Origin: Amycolatopsis acidicola
GTDB taxonomy: Bacteria > Actinomycetota > Actinomycetes > Mycobacteriales > Pseudonocardiaceae
Reading direction: 5' to 3'
Length of the DNA: 64,000 nt
Assembly: GCF_007713735.2 (NCBI RefSeq)
Contig: NZ_VMNW02000005.1
Span: 1-64,000 of the forward strand
Shown here piece by piece: positions 49,250-58,008 of this stretch. A program made the translations under genes and the position numbers. The notes under the pieces are model-generated. The model saw only the letters and a program-made list of their open reading frames with translations, was not told where the DNA came from and searched no databases. The stretch's first letter is position 1; every line of letters begins with the position of its first letter.

Positions 49250-50718
49250 TGACGACGCGATCGGTCGACGAGCGCCCGAAGTCCGGCGGCGGTGGCGGCG
49301 CGGCGGCCCGCCCGATGCTGGCGGCGGATCGCGGCGGGTTCGTCGAGCGGCACGGGCTTTGGAGCGACGAGCAGTACGCCGCGGCCGCGCAGCTGCGCCG
49401 GGTCATGGACGAGCAGGGCATCGAGTTGGTGCGACTGTCCTTCTGCGACCAGCACGGTGTGCTGCGGGGCAAGACGTTGACCCGCGACGCGCTCGCCGCG
49501 GCCCTGCGGAACGGCTGCACGGCGCCATCCTCGTTGCTGCTCAAGGACACTTCCGGCAAGTCCGTGTTCCCGGTGTTCACCCCGGGGGCGGGGCTCGGGA
49601 TCGACGGGCTGGCCTTCGCGGGGGACGTCGTGCTCGTGCCGGATCCCTCGACGTTCCGTGTCCTGCCGTGGGCGCCGCGCACAGGCTGGTTGTTGTGCGA
49701 TCTGCGGTTCCCCGGCGGTGACCCGGTTCCGGTGTCCACAAGGGACATTTGCGGCCGGGTGCTCGGTGGACTCGCCGGGCTCGGCTACGCGGCGAAAATC
49801 GGTGTGGAGCTCGAGTTCCACGTGTTCCACGCGGACGGCGCGGCCACGACCGGCGGCGGGCAACTGCTGCACGAGGAGGAACTGGACTCGGTCGACGAGG
49901 TCGTGCAGCTGCTGCAGGACGCGCTGACCGGACTGGACCTGCCGTTGCGTTCGATCGAGCTGGAGTTCGGGCCGAACCAGCTGGAGGTCACCCTCGCCCC
50001 GCTGACCGGTCTCGCCGCCGCGGACGCGGTCGTGCTGTGCCGCAGCGCGATCCGCCAGGTCTGCCGCAGGCACGGCTACCACGCGACGTTCATGAGCCGT
50101 CCGCTCGGCGCGGCCAGCGCTTCGGCCGGCTGGCATCTGCACCAGTCGCTGGTGGACGTGGGGAGCGGCGTCAACGCGTTCACGCCGGAGGAGCCGGGAA
50201 AGCCGTTGTCGGACACCGGTCGGCACTACCTGGGCGGCCTGCTCCGGCACGCCGCCGCCGCGGCGGCCTTCGCGACGCCCACCGTCAACGGGTACAAGCG
50301 ATACCAGCCCTACTCGCTGGCACCGGACCGGATCGTGTGGGGCGCGGACAACAAGGGCGCGATGGTCCGCGCGGTCGGCGGCCACGGCGATCCGGCGACA
50401 CGGCTGGAGAACCGGTCAGGCGAGCCTGCCGCGAACCCGTACCTGTACCTCGCCTCGCAACTCGCCGCCGGGCTGGACGGCATCGGGTCGGCAGCCGAAC
50501 CAGGCCCGCCGACCACGACTCCGTACGACGGCGAAGCCCAGCGGCTCCCCGCGAGTCTCGCCGCCGCCCTCGACGCCCTCGACGCTGACCCACTGTTCGC
50601 CGACGCCTTCGGCCGCGAGGTGATCGACTGGTACGTGACGCTGAAACGGTCCGAGTGGCAGCGCTATCTGAACGAGGTGTCGGAGTGGGAGCAGCGGGAG
50701 TACTTCGGATTTCTCTGA
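49249..50718 (+). CDS. Glutamine-synthetase-like ligase (probable gamma-glutamyl-amine synthetase)
   Basis: This 489-residue glutamine-synthetase-fold protein has IGVELEFHVF, NQLEVTLAP, SAGWHLHQSL and KRYQPYSLAPDRIVWGADNK, with ENRSGEPAANPYLY near the end. The residues around ammonia and ATP sites vary from GlnA, and the gene sits in a catabolic operon, which fits PuuA, IpuC or GlnA3-type enzymes that join glutamate to an amine. The partner GGT-like protein could reverse this. A glycine-rich N-terminal extension (about 1-25) is unusual. Confidence 0.88.
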   Translation: MTTRSVDERPKSGGGGGAAARPMLAADRGGFVERHGLWSDEQYAAAAQLRRVMDEQGIELVRLSFCDQHGVLRGKTLTRDALAAALRNGCTAPSSLLLKDTSGKSVFPVFTPGAGLGIDGLAFAGDVVLVPDPSTFRVLPWAPRTGWLLCDLRFPGGDPVPVSTRDICGRVLGGLAGLGYAAKIGVELEFHVFHADGAATTGGGQLLHEEELDSVDEVVQLLQDALTGLDLPLRSIELEFGPNQLEVTLAPLTGLAAADAVVLCRSAIRQVCRRHGYHATFMSRPLGAASASAGWHLHQSLVDVGSGVNAFTPEEPGKPLSDTGRHYLGGLLRHAAAAAAFATPTVNGYKRYQPYSLAPDRIVWGADNKGAMVRAVGGHGDPATRLENRSGEPAANPYLYLASQLAAGLDGIGSAAEPGPPTTTPYDGEAQRLPASLAAALDALDADPLFADAFGREVIDWYVTLKRSEWQRYLNEVSEWEQREYFGFL

Positions 50719-50730
50719 TGGACCGGGTGG

Positions 50731-51390
50731 CTACTTTCCCGCGTGCGCGGCGAAGAACTGGGTGAGCATCAGCCGCGCCTGGGCGAGGACGGTGGGGTCG
50801 CCGTCTTCGTCGTCGGTGAAGGCGTATTGGGCCAGCCGTTCGAGTGCGTGGAGGGCGACGCTGCAGTGCAGCCGGGTCAGTCCGTCGAACTTCGGGGCGT
50901 GCCGCTGGAACTGGGCGAGTACGCGGCCGGCCCAGTCTTCGATGCAGAGCTCGTCGAGGGTGCGGACACGCTGGGTGAGGTTCTGCCGCACCCAGAGCTC
51001 ACGCACCAGGGGCGTGCGGTGTTCGTCGGCGTAGTAGTCGACCAGGACGTCGACGACCTCGTTCCACCGCCGCCCCCGGCGGGCGTCGAGCGCCTGCTGG
51101 AACGTCTCCGTGGAATTCTTCATCTGCCGGTAACAAAGCTCGTCGAGCACGTGCTCGGGTGATTCGAAGAAGGTGTAGAACGAGCCGCGGCTGACGCCCG
51201 CCTTCTCCAGCAGCAGGGTCGGCGAACCGACGATCGCTTCGAAACCGACGTCCTCCACGAGCCCGGCGGCTGTCTCGAGTATCTGCTCCACGACCGCCCG
51301 CGAACGCTCTTGAACAGGCTGTTTGCGCAGGCCGCCGTCGACTCGTTCGTGCCAGACGAGGTCGGCCGTCCGAGACCTGGACCGTGGCAC
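50731..51390 (-). CDS. TetR-family regulator, copy 1
   Basis: This 219-residue regulator has an N-terminal helix-turn-helix (LLLEKAGVSRGSFYTFFESP, about 55-75). It is a close paralogue of the gene at 58009: same length and long identical blocks such as RELWVRQNLT and MLTQFFAAHA. The GTG at 51390 has GGAG five bases upstream. It is divergent from the reductase-flavodoxin-permease genes, with the shared palindrome between them. Confidence 0.88.
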   Translation of the reverse strand: MPRSRSRTADLVWHERVDGGLRKQPVQERSRAVVEQILETAAGLVEDVGFEAIVGSPTLLLEKAGVSRGSFYTFFESPEHVLDELCYRQMKNSTETFQQALDARRGRRWNEVVDVLVDYYADEHRTPLVRELWVRQNLTQRVRTLDELCIEDWAGRVLAQFQRHAPKFDGLTRLHCSVALHALERLAQYAFTDDEDGDPTVLAQARLMLTQFFAAHAGK

Positions 51391-51535
51391 CGGCGCTCCT
51401 TCTCTCCCCGGCCGTCGACCGGCCGGCATCCCCGATTTGCCGGAGTTTACCCACGCGTCGCACGAGCGGGTGCCGGGCCGCGTCGTCCGCTGGGGCGGTG
51501 GACACGCGATGAGCCGTGTATTAACCTACCCAAAT

Positions 51536-51551
51536 CGCGACTCCGGTCGCG
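51536..51551. promoter_or_regulatory. TetR operator 1
   Basis: CGCGAC-TCCG-GTCGCG is a perfect inverted repeat in the divergent region between tetR copy 1 and the reductase gene. The same element occurs before tetR copy 2 (57925-57940). Reading toward tetR copy 1, a TAGGTT -10-like element follows it closely. Confidence 0.65.
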
Positions 51552-51600
51552 TCTCAAATCCCGATTCAAGTCAGATTCCACGCATGACAAGGGTGGCGGC

Positions 51601-52902
51601 ATGATCGGAACACAACCCCCACACGAGTCCACCGAAACCCCCGGCACCGCGAGAGCACTGACCGTCGCCATCGTCGGCAGCGGTCCCGCCGGGTGCTACA
51701 CCGGTCAGTTCCTGGCCAAAAGCCTGCCGGGCGCGGAGATCACCGTCTTCGAGTCACTGCCCGCGCCCTACGGGCTCGTCCGTTACGGCGTGGCCGCCGA
51801 CCATCAGGGCACCAAAGGCGTGGCCCGGCAGTTCGACCGGCTGTTCACCCGTGACGGCGTGCGGTTCGTGGGCAACGTGACGGTGGGCCGGGATGTCGAA
51901 TTCGCCCGTATCGCCGCGAATTTCGACGTCGTGGTGCTGGCGACCGGGCTTCCGGGTGACCGCGAGCTCGACGTGCCGCGGGATCCACGCGCACAAGTGG
52001 TCGGCGCGGGGACTCTGCTGCGTGCCCTGAACGGCTTTCCCCGCGACCGGATCCGTCCTTGCGCGCCACTGGGGCCGGACGTGGTGGTGGTCGGCATGGG
52101 CAACGTCGCCGTCGACGTGCTCCGGTTGCTGGCCAAGGACACCGGGGACTTCGCGGGGACCGACATCGACGACGAAATGCTCCGGCGGCTGCGTCCCGCG
52201 CCGCCGAGCACCATCGCCGCGCTCGCGAGATCCGGGGCGCCGCGGTCGAAATGCGACGCCGCGATGCTCCGTGAGCTGGTGAGTCTGCCCGGCATCGGCA
52301 TCACGGTGTCCGGAATGGACGAACGGGACGAGGGCCCCGTGGTGGACGTGCTGCGCCCGTTCGTGAGCACACCACGGGGCGAGGGTGGCCGCACGAGGGT
52401 GACGTTCCACTTCGGACTGGAACCTGAACGGATCACCAGCCGGGAAGGCCGCACCGTGCTCACTGCGCGAGACCGGAACGCGGCCCGGCAAGAGTTCGTC
52501 GCGGACACCGTCGTCACCGCGATCGGCTTCACCCACGGCGGCGCGGAGGACGAAACCGCCCCGCGGCACGACTGGTCCGGCGACCACGTCTATCGCGTGG
52601 GCTGGTTCAGCAGGGGAGCGCAGGGCACGATCGCCCGCAACCGCAAGGACGCGCAGCAGGTCGCCCGGCGCATCGCCGACGATGTCGCCGCCGGCCGGAT
52701 CAGGCCGGCGAAGGACGGATTCCGTGCGGTGGCGGGCCCGCTCGCCGATCGAATGGTCGGTTTCGAAGCGTGGCAACGGATCGAGGCCGCGGAACACCGT
52801 TCGGCGCTGCCGGGCCGGTGCCGCCGGAAGATCACCGACCTCGGGCACATGCTGGCCGTCGCCACGGGGCTGGACGAGCACGAAAGAAAGGAACTCGCGT
52901 GA
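51601..52902 (+). CDS. Ferredoxin/flavodoxin-NADP reductase, adrenodoxin-reductase type
   Basis: This 433-residue flavoprotein is of the FprA/adrenodoxin-reductase type, with FAD site GSGPAGCYTGQFLAK, LPAPYGLVRYGVAADHQGTK, and NADP site GMGNVAVDVLRLL. It should pass electrons from NADPH to the flavodoxin whose gene overlaps its 3' end (GTGA). The likely final acceptor is the P450 at 54945, although the Rieske enzyme is another possibility. Confidence 0.92.
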   Translation: MIGTQPPHESTETPGTARALTVAIVGSGPAGCYTGQFLAKSLPGAEITVFESLPAPYGLVRYGVAADHQGTKGVARQFDRLFTRDGVRFVGNVTVGRDVEFARIAANFDVVVLATGLPGDRELDVPRDPRAQVVGAGTLLRALNGFPRDRIRPCAPLGPDVVVVGMGNVAVDVLRLLAKDTGDFAGTDIDDEMLRRLRPAPPSTIAALARSGAPRSKCDAAMLRELVSLPGIGITVSGMDERDEGPVVDVLRPFVSTPRGEGGRTRVTFHFGLEPERITSREGRTVLTARDRNAARQEFVADTVVTAIGFTHGGAEDETAPRHDWSGDHVYRVGWFSRGAQGTIARNRKDAQQVARRIADDVAAGRIRPAKDGFRAVAGPLADRMVGFEAWQRIEAAEHRSALPGRCRRKITDLGHMLAVATGLDEHERKELA

Positions 52903-53354
52903 ACAAGCTCAGTATCCTTTTCGGCACCGAGACGGGAAACGCCGAAATGGTGGCTGAAGACGTCGCCGCCGCACTGGCGGAGCACGGGATCGAAACCGGC
53001 GTCACCAGCATGGAGGACTGCGCGGTGGACGAGCTCACCGGTGAGGACGTGGTTCTCCTCGTCGTCTCGACCTACGGAGAGGGCGAACTGCCCGAATCCG
53101 CGGCGCCCTTCTTCGAAGCGCTCGAACGAAGCGAACCGGACCTTTCCGCTCTGCGGTTCGCGGCGTTCGGGCTGGGGGACAGCACCTACGACACGTACAA
53201 CAACGGAGTCGCCACCTTGATCGCGAAGTTCACCGCGCTCGGTGCCACGCAGATCGGCGCCACCGGCTACCACGACGCGGACAGCGGGCTGAACCCGTCC
53301 GATGTCGCGATCGACTGGGCCGGCACGGTTTTCGCGCCGGTCGCGCCGGCCTGA
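52899..53354 (+). CDS. Flavodoxin
   Basis: This 151-residue flavodoxin has FMN phosphate loop FGTETGNAEMVAE and the second FMN loop VSTYGEGELPESA. It resembles MioC and cindoxin-type electron carriers. Translational coupling to the reductase gene shows the pair works together. A flavodoxin instead of a ferredoxin next to a P450 is rare and known from the cineole (P450cin) and RDX (XplA/XplB) systems. Confidence 0.92.
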   Translation: MNKLSILFGTETGNAEMVAEDVAAALAEHGIETGVTSMEDCAVDELTGEDVVLLVVSTYGEGELPESAAPFFEALERSEPDLSALRFAAFGLGDSTYDTYNNGVATLIAKFTALGATQIGATGYHDADSGLNPSDVAIDWAGTVFAPVAPA

Positions 53355-53437
53355 CCGGCCGCGGAGAACACGACGTGCGCGGGGGGCGCACGGAATCCAG
53401 AATGTCCGAGCACTCACCCCGTTCCGGAGGCACCACC

Positions 53438-54910
53438 ATGAGTGAAACCACCCCCTTCGTCAACCCGCCGGATGTCGCCGTCGCCGGAGACGGCGAGCCC
53501 CGGCACAGGCTCTCGGGCCGCATGGGCGTCGGCTCGCTGATGCTGACCGTGCTGGCCTTTTCCGCCCCGATCGCCGTTGTCGCCGGGTTCATTCCCTTCA
53601 CCATCACCTATGGCGGTCAAGGGGCCACCTTCGCGTTCATTCTGACGACGGTGCTGTTGCTGTTGTTCGCCGTCGGGTACGTGACCATGGCGAAACGGAT
53701 CCCGAAACCGGGGTCGTTCTACGCCTTCATCAGCGCCGGCGTGGGAAAGGTGACCGGACTGGGCTCCGCCTTTCTCGCCGTCGTTTCCTATCTGCTGATG
53801 CTCGGCGGTTGTTTCGTGTTCATCGGGCTCACCGCGTCGGAACTCATTTCGAGCATGCACGGGCCGGAGACGCCGTGGTGGCTGTGGGGCGTCATCTCGT
53901 GGGTGCTCGTCAGCGTTCTCTGCTATTTCCACATCGAGGTGTCCGCGAAGGTGCTCAGCGTCGCCATGGTGCTCGAGGTGACGATCGCGATGATCTTCAA
54001 CGTGGCCGTCGTACTGCACGGTGGCGGCCCGGACGGCTTCTCGGCCACGCCGCTGAACCCGGCCGCGCTCGGTGACGGGGACGTCGGGGTCACCATGCTC
54101 TTCGCGATCATGGTCTTCCTCGGGTTCGAGGCGACCGCGGTGTTCCGCGACGAGGTCCGGAGTCCGAACAAGACGGTGCCGAGGGCGACCTACGGTGCCG
54201 TGCTCTTCGTCGGAACCCTGTACACGGTTTCGTGTTACCTGCTCACCACCGCGTACGGCTCGGGCGCGGTCGACGCGGCGACGAACGATCCCAAAATGAT
54301 GTTCCCTGCCGCCATCGGGCAGTTCGTGGCGCCGTTCTTCACCCAGCTGACGTTCATGATGATCATCACGTCGGAGTTCGCCGCCGCGATCTCGGTGCAC
54401 AACGTGGTCGCGCGCTACGTCTACAACCTCGGCTGCGACCGGGCGCTGCCCACCTTCGTCGCCCAGGTGCACCCGCGGCACGGGTCGCCGGCCCGCGCCT
54501 CGACGGTCGCCGCGGTCGTCATCGCGCTGATCCTGCTGCCGCTGGGGCTCGCCAACCCGTCGGGCGAGGGGCTGGATGCCCAGCTGTTCGGTCTCGCCAC
54601 CGTGGGAATCCTGGTCCTCATGGCCTCGGTCAGCGTCTCGGTGATCGTCTGGTTCGCCCGCAAGGGAATCCGGCCCGGGGACAACAGGTTCAAATGCTTC
54701 GTCGCGCCGGCCGTCGCGACCGTGGCACTCGGGGCGACCGTGGTGCTCGCCGTCTGGCACTTCGATCTGGTGGTCGGCGGCGCGCCGGGACAGAACCTCG
54801 TGCTGCTCACCGTGCTCGCCGTCTCCGCACTCGTGGGCGCGGGATTCGCGCTCTACCTCCGCTCCGCCCGGCCGCGGGTCTACGCGGGCCTCGGCCGCGC
54901 GTCCGACTAG
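53438..54910 (+). CDS. APC-family amino-acid/amine permease
   Basis: This 490-residue membrane protein has about 12 helices and APC-family features: GVGSLMLTVLAFSAPIAVVA in helix 1 and IMVFLGFEATAVFRDEVRSP in the middle. It likely imports the amino acid or amine processed by the flanking enzymes. GGAGG lies 7 bases before the ATG at 53438; ATG 53402 is an alternative. A fragment resembling the C terminus of such a permease lies at 57660-57880. Confidence 0.9.
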   Translation: MSETTPFVNPPDVAVAGDGEPRHRLSGRMGVGSLMLTVLAFSAPIAVVAGFIPFTITYGGQGATFAFILTTVLLLLFAVGYVTMAKRIPKPGSFYAFISAGVGKVTGLGSAFLAVVSYLLMLGGCFVFIGLTASELISSMHGPETPWWLWGVISWVLVSVLCYFHIEVSAKVLSVAMVLEVTIAMIFNVAVVLHGGGPDGFSATPLNPAALGDGDVGVTMLFAIMVFLGFEATAVFRDEVRSPNKTVPRATYGAVLFVGTLYTVSCYLLTTAYGSGAVDAATNDPKMMFPAAIGQFVAPFFTQLTFMMIITSEFAAAISVHNVVARYVYNLGCDRALPTFVAQVHPRHGSPARASTVAAVVIALILLPLGLANPSGEGLDAQLFGLATVGILVLMASVSVSVIVWFARKGIRPGDNRFKCFVAPAVATVALGATVVLAVWHFDLVVGGAPGQNLVLLTVLAVSALVGAGFALYLRSARPRVYAGLGRASD

Positions 54911-54944
54911 GGATTGTTTTGGGCCACAGGAAAGGAAAACCGAG

Positions 54945-56156
54945 ATGGAAGCGCTTACCCACGGTGCCACGACGGACTGTCCCGAGGCCACCGAGTACCT
55001 GCCTTGGACCGATCCGCGGTTCCGGGCCGACCCCTATCCCTTCTACGCCAGGGCGCTCGCCGAAGCGCCCGTGCTGCGGGACGACTTCGACGGCAGCTAC
55101 GTACTGACCAAGTACGAGGACCTCATGCACTACGGCCGCCTGCCCTCGGTGCGGATCGCGCCCGAGTGGGAGAAGGCGGGTGCCTGGCGGGTGTTGCGGG
55201 ACATGGCGCTGGGCAACGACGAACCCGCGCACACGCGCCTGCGCCGCCAGACGAACAAGTGGTTCACCCCCAAGCGCGTGCGGGAGTGGGCCGCCGTGAC
55301 GGCGGACATCGCCGACCGCGTCCTGGACCGGATCGGCCCGGACGGGCTCGTCGACGGTTCCGCGCTCGCGGTGGAGGTGGCGCACCGCGTGGTCTGCGAG
55401 GTCATGCAGGTCGAGGCGGACGGCGTCGAAGAAGTACGGGCGACGATGCGGCGGGCGATGCTGATCCTCAGCGCGCGCCCCACTCCCGAGGACCACGCCG
55501 ACGCCGAGCTGGCGATGCGGGAAATGCTTCGCGGCTCGGCAGCCCTGCTCGACTACAAGCGCGCGAATCCCGGCGACGGGCTGCTGGACTCCTTGCTGGC
55601 CGCACAGGACCGCGGCGAGATGAGCGCGTCGGAAGTGCTGATGACCACGCTCTTCTTCTACGTCGTCGGGCATATGGACGCCGGCTACCTGATGGCCTCG
55701 GGGCTGCACCTGTTCACCCGCCGGCCCGAGCTGTTCGAGCGGTTTCGCGCCGATCCCGGGGTGCGGGAGGCCATGGTCATCGAACTCGCCCGCTATGACG
55801 CGCCGGAACCGGTCATCACCCGCACCACCACCGAGGACCTCGTCATCCGCGGTGTCCACGTGCCGGCCGGCCGGTCGCTGCGGCTGATGACCGGTGCCGC
55901 CAACCACGATCCGGACGTGTTCGACAACCCGGACGAGTTCGACTTCACGCGGCCGCCGGAGCAGAGCCGGAACCTGACCTTCAGCTTCGGCAACCACGGC
56001 TGCCAGGGCCGGCTGCTCGCGGAGGCCGAGATCCGCGTGGTGTGGGAGCGGATCGCCGCCCGGTACTCGCGCATCGAGCTGGCCGCCGAACCCGTCCTCA
56101 GGAACACCGACGCCTCCCGTCACTACTACGAGCTTCCCCTGCGACTGCACCGTTGA
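54945..56156 (+). CDS. Cytochrome P450
   Basis: This 403-residue soluble class-I-type P450 has haem ligand C353 in FSFGNHGCQG and ExxR in ELARYDAPEP. The I-helix reads VVGHMDAGY (240-248): H243-M244-D245 stands where most P450s have the acid-threonine pair used for oxygen activation (AGHETT). This suggests altered proton delivery or a special reaction such as demethylation. Electrons probably come from the flavodoxin pair upstream. A good ribosome binding site (GGAAAGG) precedes the ATG. Confidence 0.94.
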   Translation: MEALTHGATTDCPEATEYLPWTDPRFRADPYPFYARALAEAPVLRDDFDGSYVLTKYEDLMHYGRLPSVRIAPEWEKAGAWRVLRDMALGNDEPAHTRLRRQTNKWFTPKRVREWAAVTADIADRVLDRIGPDGLVDGSALAVEVAHRVVCEVMQVEADGVEEVRATMRRAMLILSARPTPEDHADAELAMREMLRGSAALLDYKRANPGDGLLDSLLAAQDRGEMSASEVLMTTLFFYVVGHMDAGYLMASGLHLFTRRPELFERFRADPGVREAMVIELARYDAPEPVITRTTTEDLVIRGVHVPAGRSLRLMTGAANHDPDVFDNPDEFDFTRPPEQSRNLTFSFGNHGCQGRLLAEAEIRVVWERIAARYSRIELAAEPVLRNTDASRHYYELPLRLHR

Positions 56157-56173
56157 CCGAGAAAGGACGCAAG

Positions 56174-56530
56174 ATGACCTCGACCGAACCTGTGCCGACC
56201 GTGATCGTCTCCGACGCGCGTGCCATCGAATTGGAGGACTGGGGCCCGCTCGCCGAAGCGACCGGCGAACCGATGCGCCAATGGGGCAAGAAGCTCTGGA
56301 CCGGCGAAGGCGTGGTGGAAGCCGGGCTCTGGGAGTGCGAGCCCGGGCCGTCCCGGTGGCTTTTCGAGACCAACGAGTCCATCACCGTGATCTCGGGCCG
56401 GATGACCGTCACCGAAGACGGCGGCGAGCCGCGCGAGGTCAAGGCGGGCGACAGCGCGGTGTTCCCGCGCGACTGGTCGGGAACCTGGGAAATCCACGAA
56501 ACGGTCTTCAAGTTCTACACCGCGTTCTGA
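56174..56530 (+). CDS. Cupin-domain protein (Cupin_3 type)
   Basis: This 118-residue single cupin contains GVVEAGLWECEPGPSRW, ITVISGRMTVTED and AGDSAVFPRDWSG, the pattern of small (S)-ureidoglycine-aminohydrolase-like Cupin_3 proteins. It could be a small-molecule sensor or an enzyme in the P450 pathway. It lies 17 bases after the P450 gene and 16 before the phosphotriesterase-like gene. Confidence 0.8.
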   Translation: MTSTEPVPTVIVSDARAIELEDWGPLAEATGEPMRQWGKKLWTGEGVVEAGLWECEPGPSRWLFETNESITVISGRMTVTEDGGEPREVKAGDSAVFPRDWSGTWEIHETVFKFYTAF

Positions 56531-56546
56531 CCACAAAGGAGTGTCG

Positions 56547-57605
56547 ATGACCGCGAAACTGCGCACCGTGCTCGGCGACGTCGACCCCGCCGGCATGGGG
56601 GCCACGCTGCCGCACGAGCACATCTTCGGCGACGTGGAAATGTACTGGTACCCCGGCGGCGACCCGCGCGCCGAGAGCGACCCCGATTCGGTGCCGAGGC
56701 TGGACAATCTCTGGCACTGGCGCGAAAACCCGGTCGCCAACCGGGGCAACCTGCACATGGGCGACGAGCGGGACGGCATCGACGAGGTCGGCGTCCTGCC
56801 GGAGCTGGGGGTGCGCACGCTCGTGAACCTGTCCCCGATCGGCATGGGCCGCAACGCCGCTGGTCTCCGGCAGGTCTCCGAGGCGACCGGCGTGCACATC
56901 GTGGCGGGATCGGCCTACTACGTGGCCGAAAGCTGGCCGGAGGAGCGGCGGTCGATGACCGAAACCCAGCTGGCCGAGGAGATCGTGCACGAGATCACCG
57001 TCGGGATGGAGGGCACCGGCATCCGCGCGGGAATCGTCGGTGAGGTCGGGTTGTCGTGGCCGCTCGACCCGCTCGAGGAGCGTTCACTGGCGGCGAGCGT
57101 GCGGGCGCACCGGGAGACCGGCGCCGCGCTGTCCATCCACAACCCTTATTACGTGCCGGGGGCGGGCCCGCTGCGCGAGATCGGCAAGCGGATCGCCGGG
57201 CTCGGAGCCGACATGAGCCGCGTGATCATGGGGCACTGCGACGGGTTCGCCCGTGACCCCGAGTTCCTCGACATCGTCGCCGAGCTGGGTTGCTACGTGG
57301 AGCTGGACCTGTTCGGGTACTCGAGCGGATACGAGGCGGAGGTCGATTTCGTGTACCCGTCCGACGAGCTCCGTGTGAACACGATCCTCGCGCTCATCGA
57401 GGCGGGGCTCGCGGACCGGCTGCTGTTGTCGCACGACATCTGCTTCAAGACCAGCAGGCAGAAGTTCGGTGGCAGCGGTTACGGCTACATCCATCGCGTG
57501 ATCGTCCCGTGGCTGCGGCGAAAGGGCGCCGGCGACGACGCGCTGCAGCAGATCCTGGTCCGCAACGCCCAGACCGTGCTGCCGATCGTCGAACCCGCGG
57601 CGTAA
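56547..57605 (+). CDS. Phosphotriesterase-like hydrolase (possible lactonase)
   Basis: This 352-residue TIM-barrel enzyme has the metal ligands LPHEHIFGD (N terminus), a glutamate in GEVGLSWPL where others have a carboxylated lysine, histidines in LSIHNPYY and IMGHCDGF, and the aspartate in LLLSHDICFK. This suits phosphotriesterase-like lactonases or amide hydrolases. AAAGGA supports the ATG at 56547 over the GTG at 56541. It is the last gene before a strong terminator. Confidence 0.88.
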   Translation: MTAKLRTVLGDVDPAGMGATLPHEHIFGDVEMYWYPGGDPRAESDPDSVPRLDNLWHWRENPVANRGNLHMGDERDGIDEVGVLPELGVRTLVNLSPIGMGRNAAGLRQVSEATGVHIVAGSAYYVAESWPEERRSMTETQLAEEIVHEITVGMEGTGIRAGIVGEVGLSWPLDPLEERSLAASVRAHRETGAALSIHNPYYVPGAGPLREIGKRIAGLGADMSRVIMGHCDGFARDPEFLDIVAELGCYVELDLFGYSSGYEAEVDFVYPSDELRVNTILALIEAGLADRLLLSHDICFKTSRQKFGGSGYGYIHRVIVPWLRRKGAGDDALQQILVRNAQTVLPIVEPAA

Positions 57606-57618
57606 CAAGGGAAACGAC

Positions 57619-57651
57619 AGGGCCCCTCGCCACCCGGCGAGGGGCCCTTTG
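57619..57651 (+). terminator. Rho-independent terminator of the P450 operon
   Basis: A perfect 13-bp stem (57619-57631 with 57636-57648), a four-base loop and a TTT tail begin 13 bases after the last stop codon. Confidence 0.88.
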
Positions 57652-57659
57652 TATGCGCG

Positions 57660-57880
57660 CGACTTCTGGCGTCCGATGTGGACATACCCGAGGCGAGTGA
57701 GCAGCGGCGCGCCGAGAGTGTGCCAGCCGGTCGAGTCCCGGATATCCCGGCGCCGCCGGAAGAAGACGATGATGGCCGCACTGGTCAGCGTCATCAGCAC
57801 CATGATGGAGAAGCCGCCGGTGCCGGTGAGCTGCGCGTCCTCTTCGTGGGGGACGAGAAGGAAACCGCCTGCGGTCGAGC
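57660..57880 (-). pseudogene. Possible C-terminal remnant of an APC-type permease
   Basis: On the minus strand an in-frame stretch contains a hydrophobic helix FSIMVLMTLTSAAIIVFF followed by RRRRDIRDSTGWHTLGAPLL, which looks like the last helix and tail of an amino-acid permease. No start or earlier helices are present, and it runs into the terminator region. It may be what remains of a second permease gene. The rest of the 57652-58008 gap holds only the tetR promoter. Confidence 0.4.
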
Positions 57881-57924
57881 GCGGGACAGGCGGTGACGAA
57901 ACGGACTGAAGTTCGGTTTAGGAA

Positions 57925-57946
57925 CGCGACTACAGTCGGGTATAGT
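57925..57946 (+). promoter_or_regulatory. TetR operator 2 with -10 element
   Basis: CGCGACTACAGTCGGG (57925-57940) matches operator 1 at 51536 and keeps CGACT/AGTCG arms. It is followed directly by TATAGT (57941-57946), a good -10. A repressor bound here would cover the space between -35 and -10, so autorepression of tetR copy 2 is likely. Confidence 0.62.
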
Positions 57947-58008
57947 GAGGGTAGCCGCGCTACGGCACCGTGTCTACGGCGACAGCGCGGTTCAGAACAG
58001 GGGGGCCG

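Noticed and set aside
49249..50718. Housekeeping glutamine synthetase GlnA
   Set aside because: It lies in a catabolic operon under a GntR-type operator, and its ammonia-site and nucleotide-site regions differ from GlnA, so a gamma-glutamyl-amine ligase is more likely.
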